Position numbers and translations under genes: made by a program
Shown: in pieces, positions 41,889 to 50,524 of the stretch
Layout of the letters: each line of letters starts with the position of its first letter
Position numbering within the stretch: position 1 is the stretch's first letter
Source: an uncultured Treponema sp.
GTDB taxonomy: Bacteria > Spirochaetota > Spirochaetia > Treponematales > Treponemataceae
Length of the DNA stretch: 53,807 nucleotides
Reading direction: 5' to 3'
Assembly: GCA_934667505.1 (NCBI GenBank)
Contig: CAKULY010000015.1
Coordinates: forward strand, 1-53,807
The notes under the pieces: generated by a model
What the model saw: only the letters and a program-made list of their open reading frames with translations
What the model was told of the DNA's origin: nothing
Databases searched by the model: none

Positions 41889-41972
41889 CTAGCCCGAACT
41901 TCGAGCTTTTAGGAAAAAGAACAAAAGCGTAAGCGAATTTACAATTTATAAAAAAACTCGACTTTTGGCCTA
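41889..41972 (+). repeat. Dispersed MITE-like element, copy E (84-bp deletion derivative)
   Basis: Left end CTAGCCCGAACTTCGAG and right end CTCGACTTTTGGCCTA are imperfect inverted repeats. The 60 bases after the left end match 48490-48550, then the sequence jumps to the right end of that copy. The missing interior lies between two AATTTGT direct repeats of the full element. Confidence 0.8.
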
Positions 41973-42012
41973 ATATTTATTCTTTTTAACTATCTTGCTT
42001 TTAAACAGTATA

Positions 42013-42042
42013 TTTACAAAAAGTCATGCTTTTTGCTATAGT
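42013..42042 (+). promoter_or_regulatory. Promoter of the diguanylate cyclase gene
   Basis: TTTACA (42013-42018), 18 bp, TATAGT (42037-42042), giving a leader of about 33 nt with GGAAG before the ATG. Confidence 0.5.
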
Positions 42043-42081
42043 TATTGTGTTCATAAATTAACTAGCATTTGGAAGAGAATT

Positions 42082-43221
42082 ATGTATACTTTGTTATATG
42101 CAGAGATGAATCTTTTTTGTACTTTGCTTTTGATTCTTTTGTTCGTTAGATTAAAAAAATTAATGCTTTCATCTCTTTATAAAAAACTTTTTTTGCGGGT
42201 CTTATTTTTTGGGATTCTTTTTTTTATAAGTGATTTTTTATGGGAAATTGTAGACGGCGGCAAATTTGGGGTTCCAATATTTTGCAATTATCTTTTAGCA
42301 ATAATCTATTTTATTTTTTCTTGTCTTGTAAGTTATAATTGGTTTTTATATTCAGAATCTGTCCAAAAATCTGTAATCGTAGAAAGACGGCTTTATAGAA
42401 TGTTGTTTTTAATTCCTACCATAGTTATTGGAGTTTTGGCTGTAATTTCTTGCTGGAATGGAAAATTTTTCTTTTTGGATAAAAACGGATTTTATAAGCG
42501 AGGGCATTTGCATTTTGTTCACCTTTTGGCTTTTTATGGATTAATTGCTTTTACCGCTATAAAATCTTTTGTAAAGTCTTTCCATTCTTATGATTATAGA
42601 GAAAAAGAAAAACTTAGGGTCTTGGCATACTTTTCAATTTCTCCAATTGTCTTTGGTTTTATACAGTTTTTGTGTCCAGGATTTCCTGGCATATGTGCAG
42701 GCATTACTTTTGGTTTAATATATGTTTTTATAATTGTCCAAGCTCAGCTAGTTTCTTTAGACCCTCTTACAGAATTAAACAATCGATACCAGCTTGTCCA
42801 CTATCTTAATAATAAAATCAATTCTTTTAACGTGAATGAAAAAAATCTTTGGCTTCTTATGATGGATGCTGACTATTTTAAAAAGATTAATGACACGTAT
42901 GGGCATTTAGAAGGCGACCATGCGCTTTCCATAATCGCAGCTTCATTAAAAAGAGCTTGTTCTAGAAAGGATTTTTTTATTTCAAGGTATGGCGGAGATG
43001 AATTTATTGTTATTTGCGAATTAGATAAAAGTGAATTCATAGAAGATGTGTGTACCTCAATTAATGCGGAGCTTGATACTGCCGAACTTCCTTACAAACT
43101 TTCCTTGAGCATAGGTTGCGCCCTTTACTCATTAGATATGAATCCTGAAAGTTTTATTGCGACTGCGGATAAAGAACTTTATAGAATAAAAAAAGAGCAT
43201 CACTCAGTTAGAGGTCATTAG
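42082..43221 (+). CDS. Membrane diguanylate cyclase (GGDEF domain)
   Basis: 379 residues from ATG 42082 (GGAAGAG upstream). Six or seven hydrophobic segments fill residues 1-215, resembling 7TM sensor modules, followed by a C-terminal GGDEF domain with an intact active site (SRYGGDEFIVICELD) and upstream DADYFKKINDTYGHLEGD. It makes cyclic di-GMP from two GTP. The allosteric I-site is not in the canonical RxxD position (SRKD with an extra residue before the RYGG), so product inhibition may be lost. The sensor input is unknown. The adenosine deaminase gene begins 25 bp after its stop. Confidence 0.9.
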   Translation: MYTLLYAEMNLFCTLLLILLFVRLKKLMLSSLYKKLFLRVLFFGILFFISDFLWEIVDGGKFGVPIFCNYLLAIIYFIFSCLVSYNWFLYSESVQKSVIVERRLYRMLFLIPTIVIGVLAVISCWNGKFFFLDKNGFYKRGHLHFVHLLAFYGLIAFTAIKSFVKSFHSYDYREKEKLRVLAYFSISPIVFGFIQFLCPGFPGICAGITFGLIYVFIIVQAQLVSLDPLTELNNRYQLVHYLNNKINSFNVNEKNLWLLMMDADYFKKINDTYGHLEGDHALSIIAASLKRACSRKDFFISRYGGDEFIVICELDKSEFIEDVCTSINAELDTAELPYKLSLSIGCALYSLDMNPESFIATADKELYRIKKEHHSVRGH

Positions 43222-43246
43222 TTTAAGTTTTGTTATTGGATTTGCT

Positions 43247-44233
43247 ATGAAAAAAAAATCTTTTATTGATTTGCATCTTCATATAGATGGCTCAATTTCT
43301 GTTGATTCTGCTAGAAAGCTGGCAGAAATTGAAAATATTGTTTTGCCAAAGTCTGATAAAGAGCTAAAAACTTTGCTTTCTGTAAGTAAAAATTGTAAAG
43401 ACTTAAATGAATATTTAGAAAAGTTTGAATTACCTATTTCTCTTTTGCAGTCTGAAAAAGCTCTTGAGACTTGTGCTTTTAATCTTTGCAAAGAGCTTGA
43501 TGAATCAGGCTGTGCCTACGCAGAACTTAGGTTCGCTCCCCAAAAGCATTTGAAAAAAGGTCTTTCGCAAGAGCAAGTTGTGAATGCAGTCCTTTCTGGA
43601 ATAAAAAAGTCTTTGTTCAATGCAAATTTGATTCTGTGCTGCATGCGGGATTGCTGTGATAACCGAAAAGAAAATCTTGAAACTGTCAGGCTTGTAAATG
43701 CCTATTTAGACAAAGGTGTTTGTGCGTGCGACCTTGCTGGGGCGGAGGCTCTTTTTCCAAATGCAAACTATGCAGACATTTTTTTATACGCAAAAAAACT
43801 TGAAATTCCGTTTACAATCCATTCTGGAGAGGCTAGCGGCGCAGAAAGTGTAATGCAGGCAATAAATATGGGCGCATCAAGAATTGGACACGGAGTTCGA
43901 AGCATTGAAGATAAAAAAGTTGTTGGCATTTTGGCAAAAAACAAGATTCCTCTTGAAATTTGTCCTACTAGCAATTTGAATACCAAGGTTTTTAAAAGTT
44001 ACAAAGAGATTCCCATTCCTCAATTTTTGAGTGAAGGTGTAATTATTACAATTAACTCTGACAATATGAGCGTATCTGATACGAATTCATTAAAAGAACT
44101 TGAAATAATATCTAAGACCTTTGATTTTGGCAAAGATATTGAAAATCAGCTTATTCTAAATTCAGTGGATTCTTCTTTTGCTTCAAAAACTGTAAAAGAA
44201 AAATTAAGAACTAAAATTTTAGCCGGAATCTAG
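43247..44233 (+). CDS. add: Adenosine deaminase family protein
   Basis: 328 residues. Hydrolyses adenosine (or a related purine) to inosine plus ammonia. Zinc ligands DLHLHIDGS, the Gly/Ala substrate loop DLAGAE, the catalytic HSGEASG, GHGVRS and CPTSNLNT are in family order. The usual TDDP motif reads INSDNMSVSDT: the zinc-binding Asp is kept but the neighbouring Asp, which contacts purine N7 in the mammalian enzyme, is Asn. Substrate preference could therefore differ (adenosine, methylthioadenosine or a modified purine). It follows the cyclase gene closely. deoC at 19.4 kb acts in the same salvage area. Confidence 0.83.
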   Translation: MKKKSFIDLHLHIDGSISVDSARKLAEIENIVLPKSDKELKTLLSVSKNCKDLNEYLEKFELPISLLQSEKALETCAFNLCKELDESGCAYAELRFAPQKHLKKGLSQEQVVNAVLSGIKKSLFNANLILCCMRDCCDNRKENLETVRLVNAYLDKGVCACDLAGAEALFPNANYADIFLYAKKLEIPFTIHSGEASGAESVMQAINMGASRIGHGVRSIEDKKVVGILAKNKIPLEICPTSNLNTKVFKSYKEIPIPQFLSEGVIITINSDNMSVSDTNSLKELEIISKTFDFGKDIENQLILNSVDSSFASKTVKEKLRTKILAGI

Positions 44234-44297
44234 CTTTTTATATGTCGAAAGACAAATTTTTAAAAATGCAATGGATTTCTAAAAGTTCGTCTTTATC

Positions 44298-44933
44298 TTA
44301 GAATCCTAAATTTTCACTAATGATTATTACCTTTATGCGTTTTGCAGGGTGGCAAAGCCTTGTCTGCAAAAAACTGCAGCAAATAGAATCTTGAGATTTG
44401 CAATTCATGCAAATGCCTTTTTCCTTGCAAGGAGTTTTTAATTCAAAGCGCTGGGCATTTATTGGCGCGGCAAGGTTTCTGCACCTAGATATTGCATCTT
44501 GCTCTGTCTTTACGATTTTGTTTATTCCTGCAGCAACGATTACTGTTCTTGGACCAAAGGCTAATGCTGCAACTCTATTTCCATTTGCATCTATATTAAA
44601 AAGCTGTCCGTCTTCTGTCAGCGCATTCGTTCCGCTTAAAAACACGTCGGCTAACAGGCTTCTTTGCATAAGTTCCAGCCGCTCGTTCCCTTGTGCAATG
44701 TCTCTGTTTAGGATATTTTTGTACTTGCCGCTTTTTATTTCTTCCATTACGCCTAATTGCACCATAGTAGAAGAACCGCCCCAGCCAATGACGTCTTCAT
44801 ATTTTATAAATGAAAGTATTTTTTCTTTGGCTTCTTCTTTGGTTTTGCAATAATATGCCTCAAAGTGCCTTTCTTCAAGATTTTTTATAACGGTTGCCGC
44901 TAGTTTTTGATTTCTTTCTTGTTCTGCAGTCAT
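44298..44933 (-). CDS. LUD-domain (LutC/YkgG-like) protein
   Basis: 211 residues. LUD domain signatures: VIGWGGSSTMVQLGVMEEI, ADVFLSGTNALTEDGQLFNID and ALAFGPRTVIVAAGINKIV. The C-terminus has a cysteine cluster (CKEKGICMNCKSQDSICC) that could bind iron-sulfur or zinc; this arrangement is typical of stand-alone anaerobe LUD proteins rather than of LutC. Lactate utilisation is a possible role, but the lutAB genes are absent. AAGGA upstream of the ATG. Its function is best left as unknown oxidoreductase-associated. Confidence 0.8.
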   Translation of the reverse strand: MTAEQERNQKLAATVIKNLEERHFEAYYCKTKEEAKEKILSFIKYEDVIGWGGSSTMVQLGVMEEIKSGKYKNILNRDIAQGNERLELMQRSLLADVFLSGTNALTEDGQLFNIDANGNRVAALAFGPRTVIVAAGINKIVKTEQDAISRCRNLAAPINAQRFELKTPCKEKGICMNCKSQDSICCSFLQTRLCHPAKRIKVIIISENLGF

Positions 44934-45095
44934 TTTTATTAATCCTTTTTTATAGAATGATTGGTCGAAAATCTAACTTTTTACAAAACTAATTATAACT
45001 CTTAATTCTTTTTACAACAATGAAAAATTAAAATTCAAATTGCAAATTCAACTGGTCTAAGTTCTAAGCAAATAGGCTAATTTGAAATACTGTAC

Positions 45096-45124
45096 TTCAA
45101 AAAAATAAAAATATAGGTTATAAT
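45096..45124 (+). promoter_or_regulatory. parE promoter, leaderless spacing
   Basis: TTCAAA (45096-45101), 17 bp, TATAAT (45119-45124), six bases before ATG 45131. No Shine-Dalgarno. Confidence 0.65.
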
Positions 45125-45130
45125 TTTTAT

Positions 45131-47110
45131 ATGGGTGTGGAAAAGAAAAAATCTTTGTTAGAAGCTGCTGGCGAACTTGCAGCAAAAAAAAGTGTTAGCG
45201 AAAAAGTTGAAACGGCTGAAAAAAATGTTGAAAAGAAATCTGTAAAGAAAACAGCTAGTAAAAAAAACGAAGCCATTTATGATGAAGACAGTATTTTGCA
45301 TCTTGAAGGCTTGGAGCATATCCGCTTAAGGCCTGGAATGTACATTGGCTCTCTTGGCGATGGTTCTAATGAAAACGATGGGATTTATATTCTTTTAAAA
45401 GAAGGAATAGATAACGCTGTCGATGAATTTTCGCAAGGATATGGTTCTAGAATCGATATTGAAATTAAAGACGGACGAGTAAAAATCCGCGATTATGGTC
45501 GAGGAATTCCTCTAGGAAAACTTGAACAGTGTGTAAGTGACGTTAATACTGGAGCAAAATATAATAATTCAGTTTTTAAGCAAGCAATCGGGATGAATGG
45601 TGTAGGCATAAAAGCTACAAATGCTCTTTCTTCTTATTTTAGGGCTGCTTCTGTTCGCGATGGAAAAATGGCTGTAGTGGAATATGAGCGGGGCGTAAAA
45701 AAATCTGCTTCAGCAGGGGCTGCAAAGCCTGGTGTAAAAAATGGAACTTATTTAGAGTTCGTTCCAGATTCTGAAATGTTTGGAAAGTATCAGTACAATA
45801 TGGATATGGTCGAAAAGCGTCTTTGGAATTACGCTTACTTAAATCCTGGTCTTCAGTTGTACTGCAACGGAAAGCTTTACGTTAGCGAAAAAGGTTTGGA
45901 AGACCTTCTTATGCATGAAATCGGCGGTCAAGAAAAAGCGATGTATGCTCCTTTTAGCTACAAAGGAAAAGATGTCCAGTTTGTTCTTACGCATACGGCG
46001 AGTTTAGAAAGAATTGTTTATTCATTTGTAAACGGGCAGAGTACTGATGACGGAGGAACTCACGTAAGTGCTTTTTTAGATGGATTTGCAAAAGGTGTAA
46101 ACGGATTTTTCAAAAAGGAATATGATGAAAAAGACATAACCAGCGGACTTTTGTGCGCTTTAAAAATAGGGCTTGATAATCCTATGTTTACAAGCCAGAC
46201 AAAAAATAAGCTTGGAAATGTTGAAATAAAGCAGCCTATTGCGCAAGAAACTCGCATCGCTATTGATGAATGGCTTAGGCACAATCCTCAAGTTGCGGCC
46301 GCACTTGAAGAAAAAATAATTAGAAACCAAAAAGCCCGCGATGAAATAAATAATGTTACTGCAAAGCAAATTCGCGAGGCAGAAAAGTCTGTTTCGCTTA
46401 CAATCAGAAAATTAAAGGATTGTCGCTACCATCTTCAAGACGGAGCAAAAGGTGAAGATTCAATGATTTTCATTACGGAAGGAGATTCTGCAACAGGCTC
46501 CATGATAGGTTCAAGAGATGTCGCGACGCAAGCGATTTTTAGTTTGCGAGGAAAGCCTGAAAATATGTATGGCAGAAAAAAGAGCGCTCTCTTTGATAAC
46601 GAAGAGCTAAAAAATCTTACATTCAGTTTAGGAATTCAAAAAGATGTCGAAAATCTTCGCTACAATAAAATTGTAATTGCCACAGATGCTGATAATGACG
46701 GTTTTCATATAAGAAATTTGGTGCTCACGTATATTCTCCTTTATTTTGAGGAACTTGTAATTACTGGTCACGTGTTTATTTTGGAAACTCCGCTTTTTAG
46801 GGTGCGAAACAAGAATAGAACAATTTACTGTTATTCTGAAGAAAGTTGCGAAAAGGCTCAAAAAGAGCTTGGCAAAGGGGCAGAAACAACCCGGTTCAAA
46901 GGATTAGGAGAAATAAGTCCTAGTGAATTCGGTCAGTTTATTCATCCTAGAAAAGAAGGGGAAAGTGAAGATGTTGGAATTCACCTTACCCCTGTTAGCA
47001 TTCAGAGCTTAAAAAATGTTCCGGAAGTTCTTGAATTTTATATGGGCAAGAACACTCCTGAACGAAGAGATTTTATTGTTCATCACTTAGCAGAAGAAAT
47101 TGATGCTTGA
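45131..47110 (+). CDS. parE: DNA topoisomerase IV/gyrase B-type subunit (ParE-like)
   Basis: 659 residues. A 50-residue Lys/Ala/Glu-rich extension precedes a GHKL ATPase domain (EGIDNAVDEFSQG, DYGRGIPLG, MNGVGIKATNALS), a transducer domain, and a TOPRIM domain with EGDSATGSMIGSRDVATQAI and ATDADNDGFHIR, ending in a normal GyrB/ParE tail. The TOPRIM signature (SATGS... instead of SAGGS) and NDG in place of VDG resemble the Bacteroides-type topoisomerase IV B subunits. The parC partner is not adjacent, unlike the usual layout. The leaderless-type promoter is adjacent. Its 3' end overlaps the convergent antiporter gene by 28 bp. Confidence 0.85.
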   Translation: MGVEKKKSLLEAAGELAAKKSVSEKVETAEKNVEKKSVKKTASKKNEAIYDEDSILHLEGLEHIRLRPGMYIGSLGDGSNENDGIYILLKEGIDNAVDEFSQGYGSRIDIEIKDGRVKIRDYGRGIPLGKLEQCVSDVNTGAKYNNSVFKQAIGMNGVGIKATNALSSYFRAASVRDGKMAVVEYERGVKKSASAGAAKPGVKNGTYLEFVPDSEMFGKYQYNMDMVEKRLWNYAYLNPGLQLYCNGKLYVSEKGLEDLLMHEIGGQEKAMYAPFSYKGKDVQFVLTHTASLERIVYSFVNGQSTDDGGTHVSAFLDGFAKGVNGFFKKEYDEKDITSGLLCALKIGLDNPMFTSQTKNKLGNVEIKQPIAQETRIAIDEWLRHNPQVAAALEEKIIRNQKARDEINNVTAKQIREAEKSVSLTIRKLKDCRYHLQDGAKGEDSMIFITEGDSATGSMIGSRDVATQAIFSLRGKPENMYGRKKSALFDNEELKNLTFSLGIQKDVENLRYNKIVIATDADNDGFHIRNLVLTYILLYFEELVITGHVFILETPLFRVRNKNRTIYCYSEESCEKAQKELGKGAETTRFKGLGEISPSEFGQFIHPRKEGESEDVGIHLTPVSIQSLKNVPEVLEFYMGKNTPERRDFIVHHLAEEIDA

Positions 47111-48345
47111 TTTTCAATTTGTTTTTCAGCAAAGGCCTTTTTTAGTAAAACTGGGACAACCATTGAAGAAACTATTATTAGCAAAATTACAGGCGCAAAA
47201 TATTTTGATTCGACCATGTTTACAGAAAGACCTTTTTGAGCGACTATAAGCGCAACTTCTCCTCGAACCATCATTCCTAGACCAATTTGCAAAGATTCTT
47301 TTGTGTTGAATCCTAAAAGTTTTGAAACTCCTGCGCAGCCAATGATTTTTGAAATGCAGCCTACAATCACAAATGCTATTGCAAACCAAACTAAATTCAT
47401 GTTTAGTCCTGAAAGATCGGTTTTTAATCCTATGCTGGCAAAGAAAATCGGGCTAAAAAACATGTATGAATTTATGTCTATTTTTGATTCCATGTATTGC
47501 GCGTCAGAAAGACTGCAGAAAATTACGCCTGCTATGTAAGCTCCTGTAATATCTGCAATTCCAAAGTATTTTTCGGCGATGTAGGCATAAATTAGCGCGA
47601 TTCCTAGAGCATAGATTGGTATTCTTCTTGAATGAGGGTGGCGTTTGTCGTACCACTTAAAAAGTTTGTAAATTACAAAGCCAAATACAATTGCAAATAC
47701 AAAAAATAAAAGTGTTTTTAAAAGTATAAGCCCAATTCCACCGCTGCCTGTGCTTATTCCAATTACAATGGTGAGTGCAATTATTCCAAATACATCATCA
47801 ATAATTGCCGCGCTTACAATTGTTTGTCCAACGTCAGTTTTTATTTTTCCTAGCTCTTTTAGGGTCGCTACAGAAATGCTTACAGAAGTTGCTGTTAATA
47901 TTGTTCCAATAAACATTGCTTCATAAAATTTTCTTGTTCCAAAGCCGTCAAATCCCCAAAAGCATAATGCCATTGCTGTTCCCATAATTAAAGGGATTAT
48001 TACTCCGCAGGCTGCAATTATTGTGGATTTTATGCCTGATTTCATCAGCGTTTTTAGGTTTGTTCCCAAGCCTGCGGAAAACATTATAAGAACAACTCCA
48101 ATTTCTGCCATGTATGAAATAAACTGGTTTGCTTCTTGATAAACTAAAATTGAGTCCGCTCCGCCGTAGTTTTTAAAAAATGGAAGAAAGCGAAGCAAGA
48201 GTCCTGCAACAATTTGACCGGCTACCTGCGGAATACCTATTTTTTTAGCAAGCAAACCTAGATACTTTGCAGCGATTACAATAATTCCCACAGAAAGAAG
48301 AATTTGAAGGATAATTTCAGTGTTCGGAAGATTTGAACTTTCCAT
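47083..48345 (-). CDS. CPA2-type cation:proton antiporter
   Basis: 420 residues with about 12 transmembrane segments. Starts with an N-terminal IIVIAAKYLGLLAKKIGIPQ (KefB/NapA type), has the DD ion-binding motif in SAAIIDDVFGIIALT, and GADSILVYQEANQFISYMAEIGVVLIMF-type helices. No C-terminal TrkA-N domain is present. It exchanges Na+ or K+ for H+; with OadB, it is one of two likely Na+-handling membrane proteins in this window. AGAGG precedes the ATG. The gene is tail-to-tail with parE and shares 28 bp of coding sequence with it. Confidence 0.88.
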   Translation of the reverse strand: MESSNLPNTEIILQILLSVGIIVIAAKYLGLLAKKIGIPQVAGQIVAGLLLRFLPFFKNYGGADSILVYQEANQFISYMAEIGVVLIMFSAGLGTNLKTLMKSGIKSTIIAACGVIIPLIMGTAMALCFWGFDGFGTRKFYEAMFIGTILTATSVSISVATLKELGKIKTDVGQTIVSAAIIDDVFGIIALTIVIGISTGSGGIGLILLKTLLFFVFAIVFGFVIYKLFKWYDKRHPHSRRIPIYALGIALIYAYIAEKYFGIADITGAYIAGVIFCSLSDAQYMESKIDINSYMFFSPIFFASIGLKTDLSGLNMNLVWFAIAFVIVGCISKIIGCAGVSKLLGFNTKESLQIGLGMMVRGEVALIVAQKGLSVNMVESKYFAPVILLIIVSSMVVPVLLKKAFAEKQIENQASISSAK

Positions 48346-48489
48346 AAAAGAGCCTCTTTTTAAAATTTTGTCTTAACAATGATTTTTGCATTATACTGAA
48401 TCTAAAGAGTTTGTAAAATATGGTAATTTTTATTTTTCTGATTTTTGAGATACCGTGTCGCATAACGTAAAAATCTTGTCCGAAATATC

Positions 48490-48715
48490 TATCCCGAACT
48501 TCGAGTTTTTAGGAAAATGAACAAAAGCGTAAGCGAATTTGCAATTTGTGAAGATTTTGAGCGATAAGAAGGATTAAGGTTGCATAGCAACCCAAACCAA
48601 TTCAAACGAAGTGCGGGCGCAACCATCTGTAGCAAGGGTTAGTAAACTAACCTTGGAAAGTCGCTGAAAGCTTTTTTTATAATTTGTAAAAAAACTCGAC
48701 TTTCGTTTCTGGCTA
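48490..48715 (+). repeat. Dispersed MITE-like element, copy B (full length, about 226 bp)
   Basis: Left end CCCGAACTTCGAGTTTTT and right end AAAAACTCGACTTTCG are inverted repeats. It matches copy C along its length in the opposite orientation and contains a 17-base insertion with a 6-bp stem (GGTTAG-TAAA-CTAACC) absent from copies A and C, and a TTTCGTTTCT segment before the terminal GGCTA. The remainder of 48346-48798 has no gene. Confidence 0.85.
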
Positions 48716-48726
48716 TCTAGTGAATT

Positions 48727-48789
48727 ATGTTACAAATCATGTTAAACCATGTTAAAAATCTGTAAATTTTTTGAGTTATAGGTTATACT
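48727..48789 (+). promoter_or_regulatory. Promoter region with phased ATGTTA repeats
   Basis: ATGTTA at 48727, 48739 and 48749 (spacing 12 and 10 bp), then TATACT (48784-48789), nine bases before ATG 48799. The repeats may be activator sites or UP-like elements. No Shine-Dalgarno. Confidence 0.45.
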
Positions 48790-48798
48790 TTACGAGTT

Positions 48799-50493
48799 AT
48801 GAATGAGCAGAATAGAAATTCTTTTGACGAACTTGTAGCTGGAATAAGTTCTGAAGAACGCCAATTTTTGTTAGCAAAGTTAAAGAATAATATGACAGAG
48901 TCGATTCCTTTGCTGCAGCCTGTGCGTGAAAATATAGAATATAATCCAATTGAAGTGGGATTGAAAAAAGAGCCGCTTCTTTATCGTTTTTTTATATGGA
49001 TTCGTTCACTTATAACAAAAAAAACTAGTGTTGAAGTGTATAATTCGGATCTTGTTGCAGATTTAAAAAGAAAAATAATAAAAAATCATCCTGGAATTCT
49101 TGATTATAAAACTGATTTTTTGCAGTCGCTCTTTTTTGAAAAATTAAAGCAATTAAAGGAAAGCGCGGATTTTTTTAAGCCGTATTTTTCAGTTGCCAGT
49201 GAAAATTTTGGAAAATTTTACGTTTTTTTAAGCACTTTTGTAGCTCCTGAAATTTCAAAGCTTATAAACACAGAAGCAGATCCTTTCCTTCTTCCCCTGG
49301 ACAGAGAACCTACAAAAGAACTTAGAGTTTCTCTTTTGAAAAGAATGGATTTAATTTTAAAAGATATTTCGTCTGATACAAGGGCGAGGCTTTATTCAGC
49401 AGTTCAATCCTTAGACTGGCTAAACAGTTTTATTCAGCTGCCTTACCTGCATTTTATTGCTCAATTTACAGCAATTGTTTCTGAATCTTATACCTGTCCT
49501 TATATTAATGCCCAGTGCGACTATCCAATTTTTGCAACAGTTCTTTCTGGCGCAAAGCCCGTGAACAACGAAGCTTTAGAAGCTCTTTTCCTTTATACAA
49601 GAAAAAATTCTGGCATAGAGAGCGAAGACACAGAAAAGGCTCTTAAAGATTTTCTTTCAAAGGCTGCGTCAAACATTTCAATGATACAAATGTTTATTTC
49701 AACAGTTCCTTTAGAGGCATTAGGCAAGGTTATTTTTTCAGACTACGATTGGCAGTGTGGAGTTTATGGCGGAGCGGAAGATTGGTTCATAAAGTTTAAA
49801 GAAGAATGGAAGTGTGTTTTTGACTTAAGATGGGCTCAATGGCTGCGTTCAAGAAAAAAGATTCAATTGGAAAATGTGCTGAAAGAAGAATTTGGAATTT
49901 CTTCTTTTCCGGAGCTGCCTTACAGACCTTGGGCAAAACTTTGGGGAGGGCTCCATTTTTCTTGCGAAATGACAGCAGGTTTTCTTTATTGGTTTTCTTT
50001 AGAAAAATATGATGAAGTAATGGAGCCTCTAAATACATTGGTTTTAGAAGGTGTCTTTATAAACAACGAAAATAGGACGGAGCTTTCCGAGGCAATAAAC
50101 GATTTTGATAACATAAATCAAAGCGTTAAAAATTTTGTTCAGTCTTTATCTTCTTCTGGTGATGTGGGAACTATATTTCAAAATATCGAAGATAACCACA
50201 TAAGATCGATGAAAGCCCAGTCTCAGATTGATTCACTTATTTTGAATGCGGAAACTTCTGTTCGAAATTGGGAAAAGAAATTTTGTGAATCCTGCAGGAC
50301 TTTTGAAAAAATCTTTAGTGGCATTTTAGATGAAAAAAAGCAGAAAGGTTATGAATCAATTCAGAATTTTGTTACAATAAAGGGGCGCGAAAATCTTGTG
50401 TTTAGAGAAAGCGTTGAGTCAGCAAGAACTATTTTAAAAGAAGCAAAAAATGTTCTTTCTGAAGTAGAGCCATTGGAACTTGAAAAAGCTTAG
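48799..50493 (+). CDS. DUF5312-type treponemal protein
   Basis: 564 residues, no signal peptide. Helical throughout: MNEQNRNSFDELVAGISSEE at the N-terminus, a basic, aromatic stretch (LLYRFFIWIRSLITKK) that may associate with the membrane, and a long coiled-coil tail (residues about 430-560). I recognise the family as treponemal DUF5312; no function is known. It is preceded by a leaderless-type promoter and followed after 31 bp by the PgeF-type gene. Confidence 0.75.
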   Translation: MNEQNRNSFDELVAGISSEERQFLLAKLKNNMTESIPLLQPVRENIEYNPIEVGLKKEPLLYRFFIWIRSLITKKTSVEVYNSDLVADLKRKIIKNHPGILDYKTDFLQSLFFEKLKQLKESADFFKPYFSVASENFGKFYVFLSTFVAPEISKLINTEADPFLLPLDREPTKELRVSLLKRMDLILKDISSDTRARLYSAVQSLDWLNSFIQLPYLHFIAQFTAIVSESYTCPYINAQCDYPIFATVLSGAKPVNNEALEALFLYTRKNSGIESEDTEKALKDFLSKAASNISMIQMFISTVPLEALGKVIFSDYDWQCGVYGGAEDWFIKFKEEWKCVFDLRWAQWLRSRKKIQLENVLKEEFGISSFPELPYRPWAKLWGGLHFSCEMTAGFLYWFSLEKYDEVMEPLNTLVLEGVFINNENRTELSEAINDFDNINQSVKNFVQSLSSSGDVGTIFQNIEDNHIRSMKAQSQIDSLILNAETSVRNWEKKFCESCRTFEKIFSGILDEKKQKGYESIQNFVTIKGRENLVFRESVESARTILKEAKNVLSEVEPLELEKA

Positions 50494-50524
50494 ACAAGAC
50501 TTTCTCTTTTTCGGTTTTTAATAT

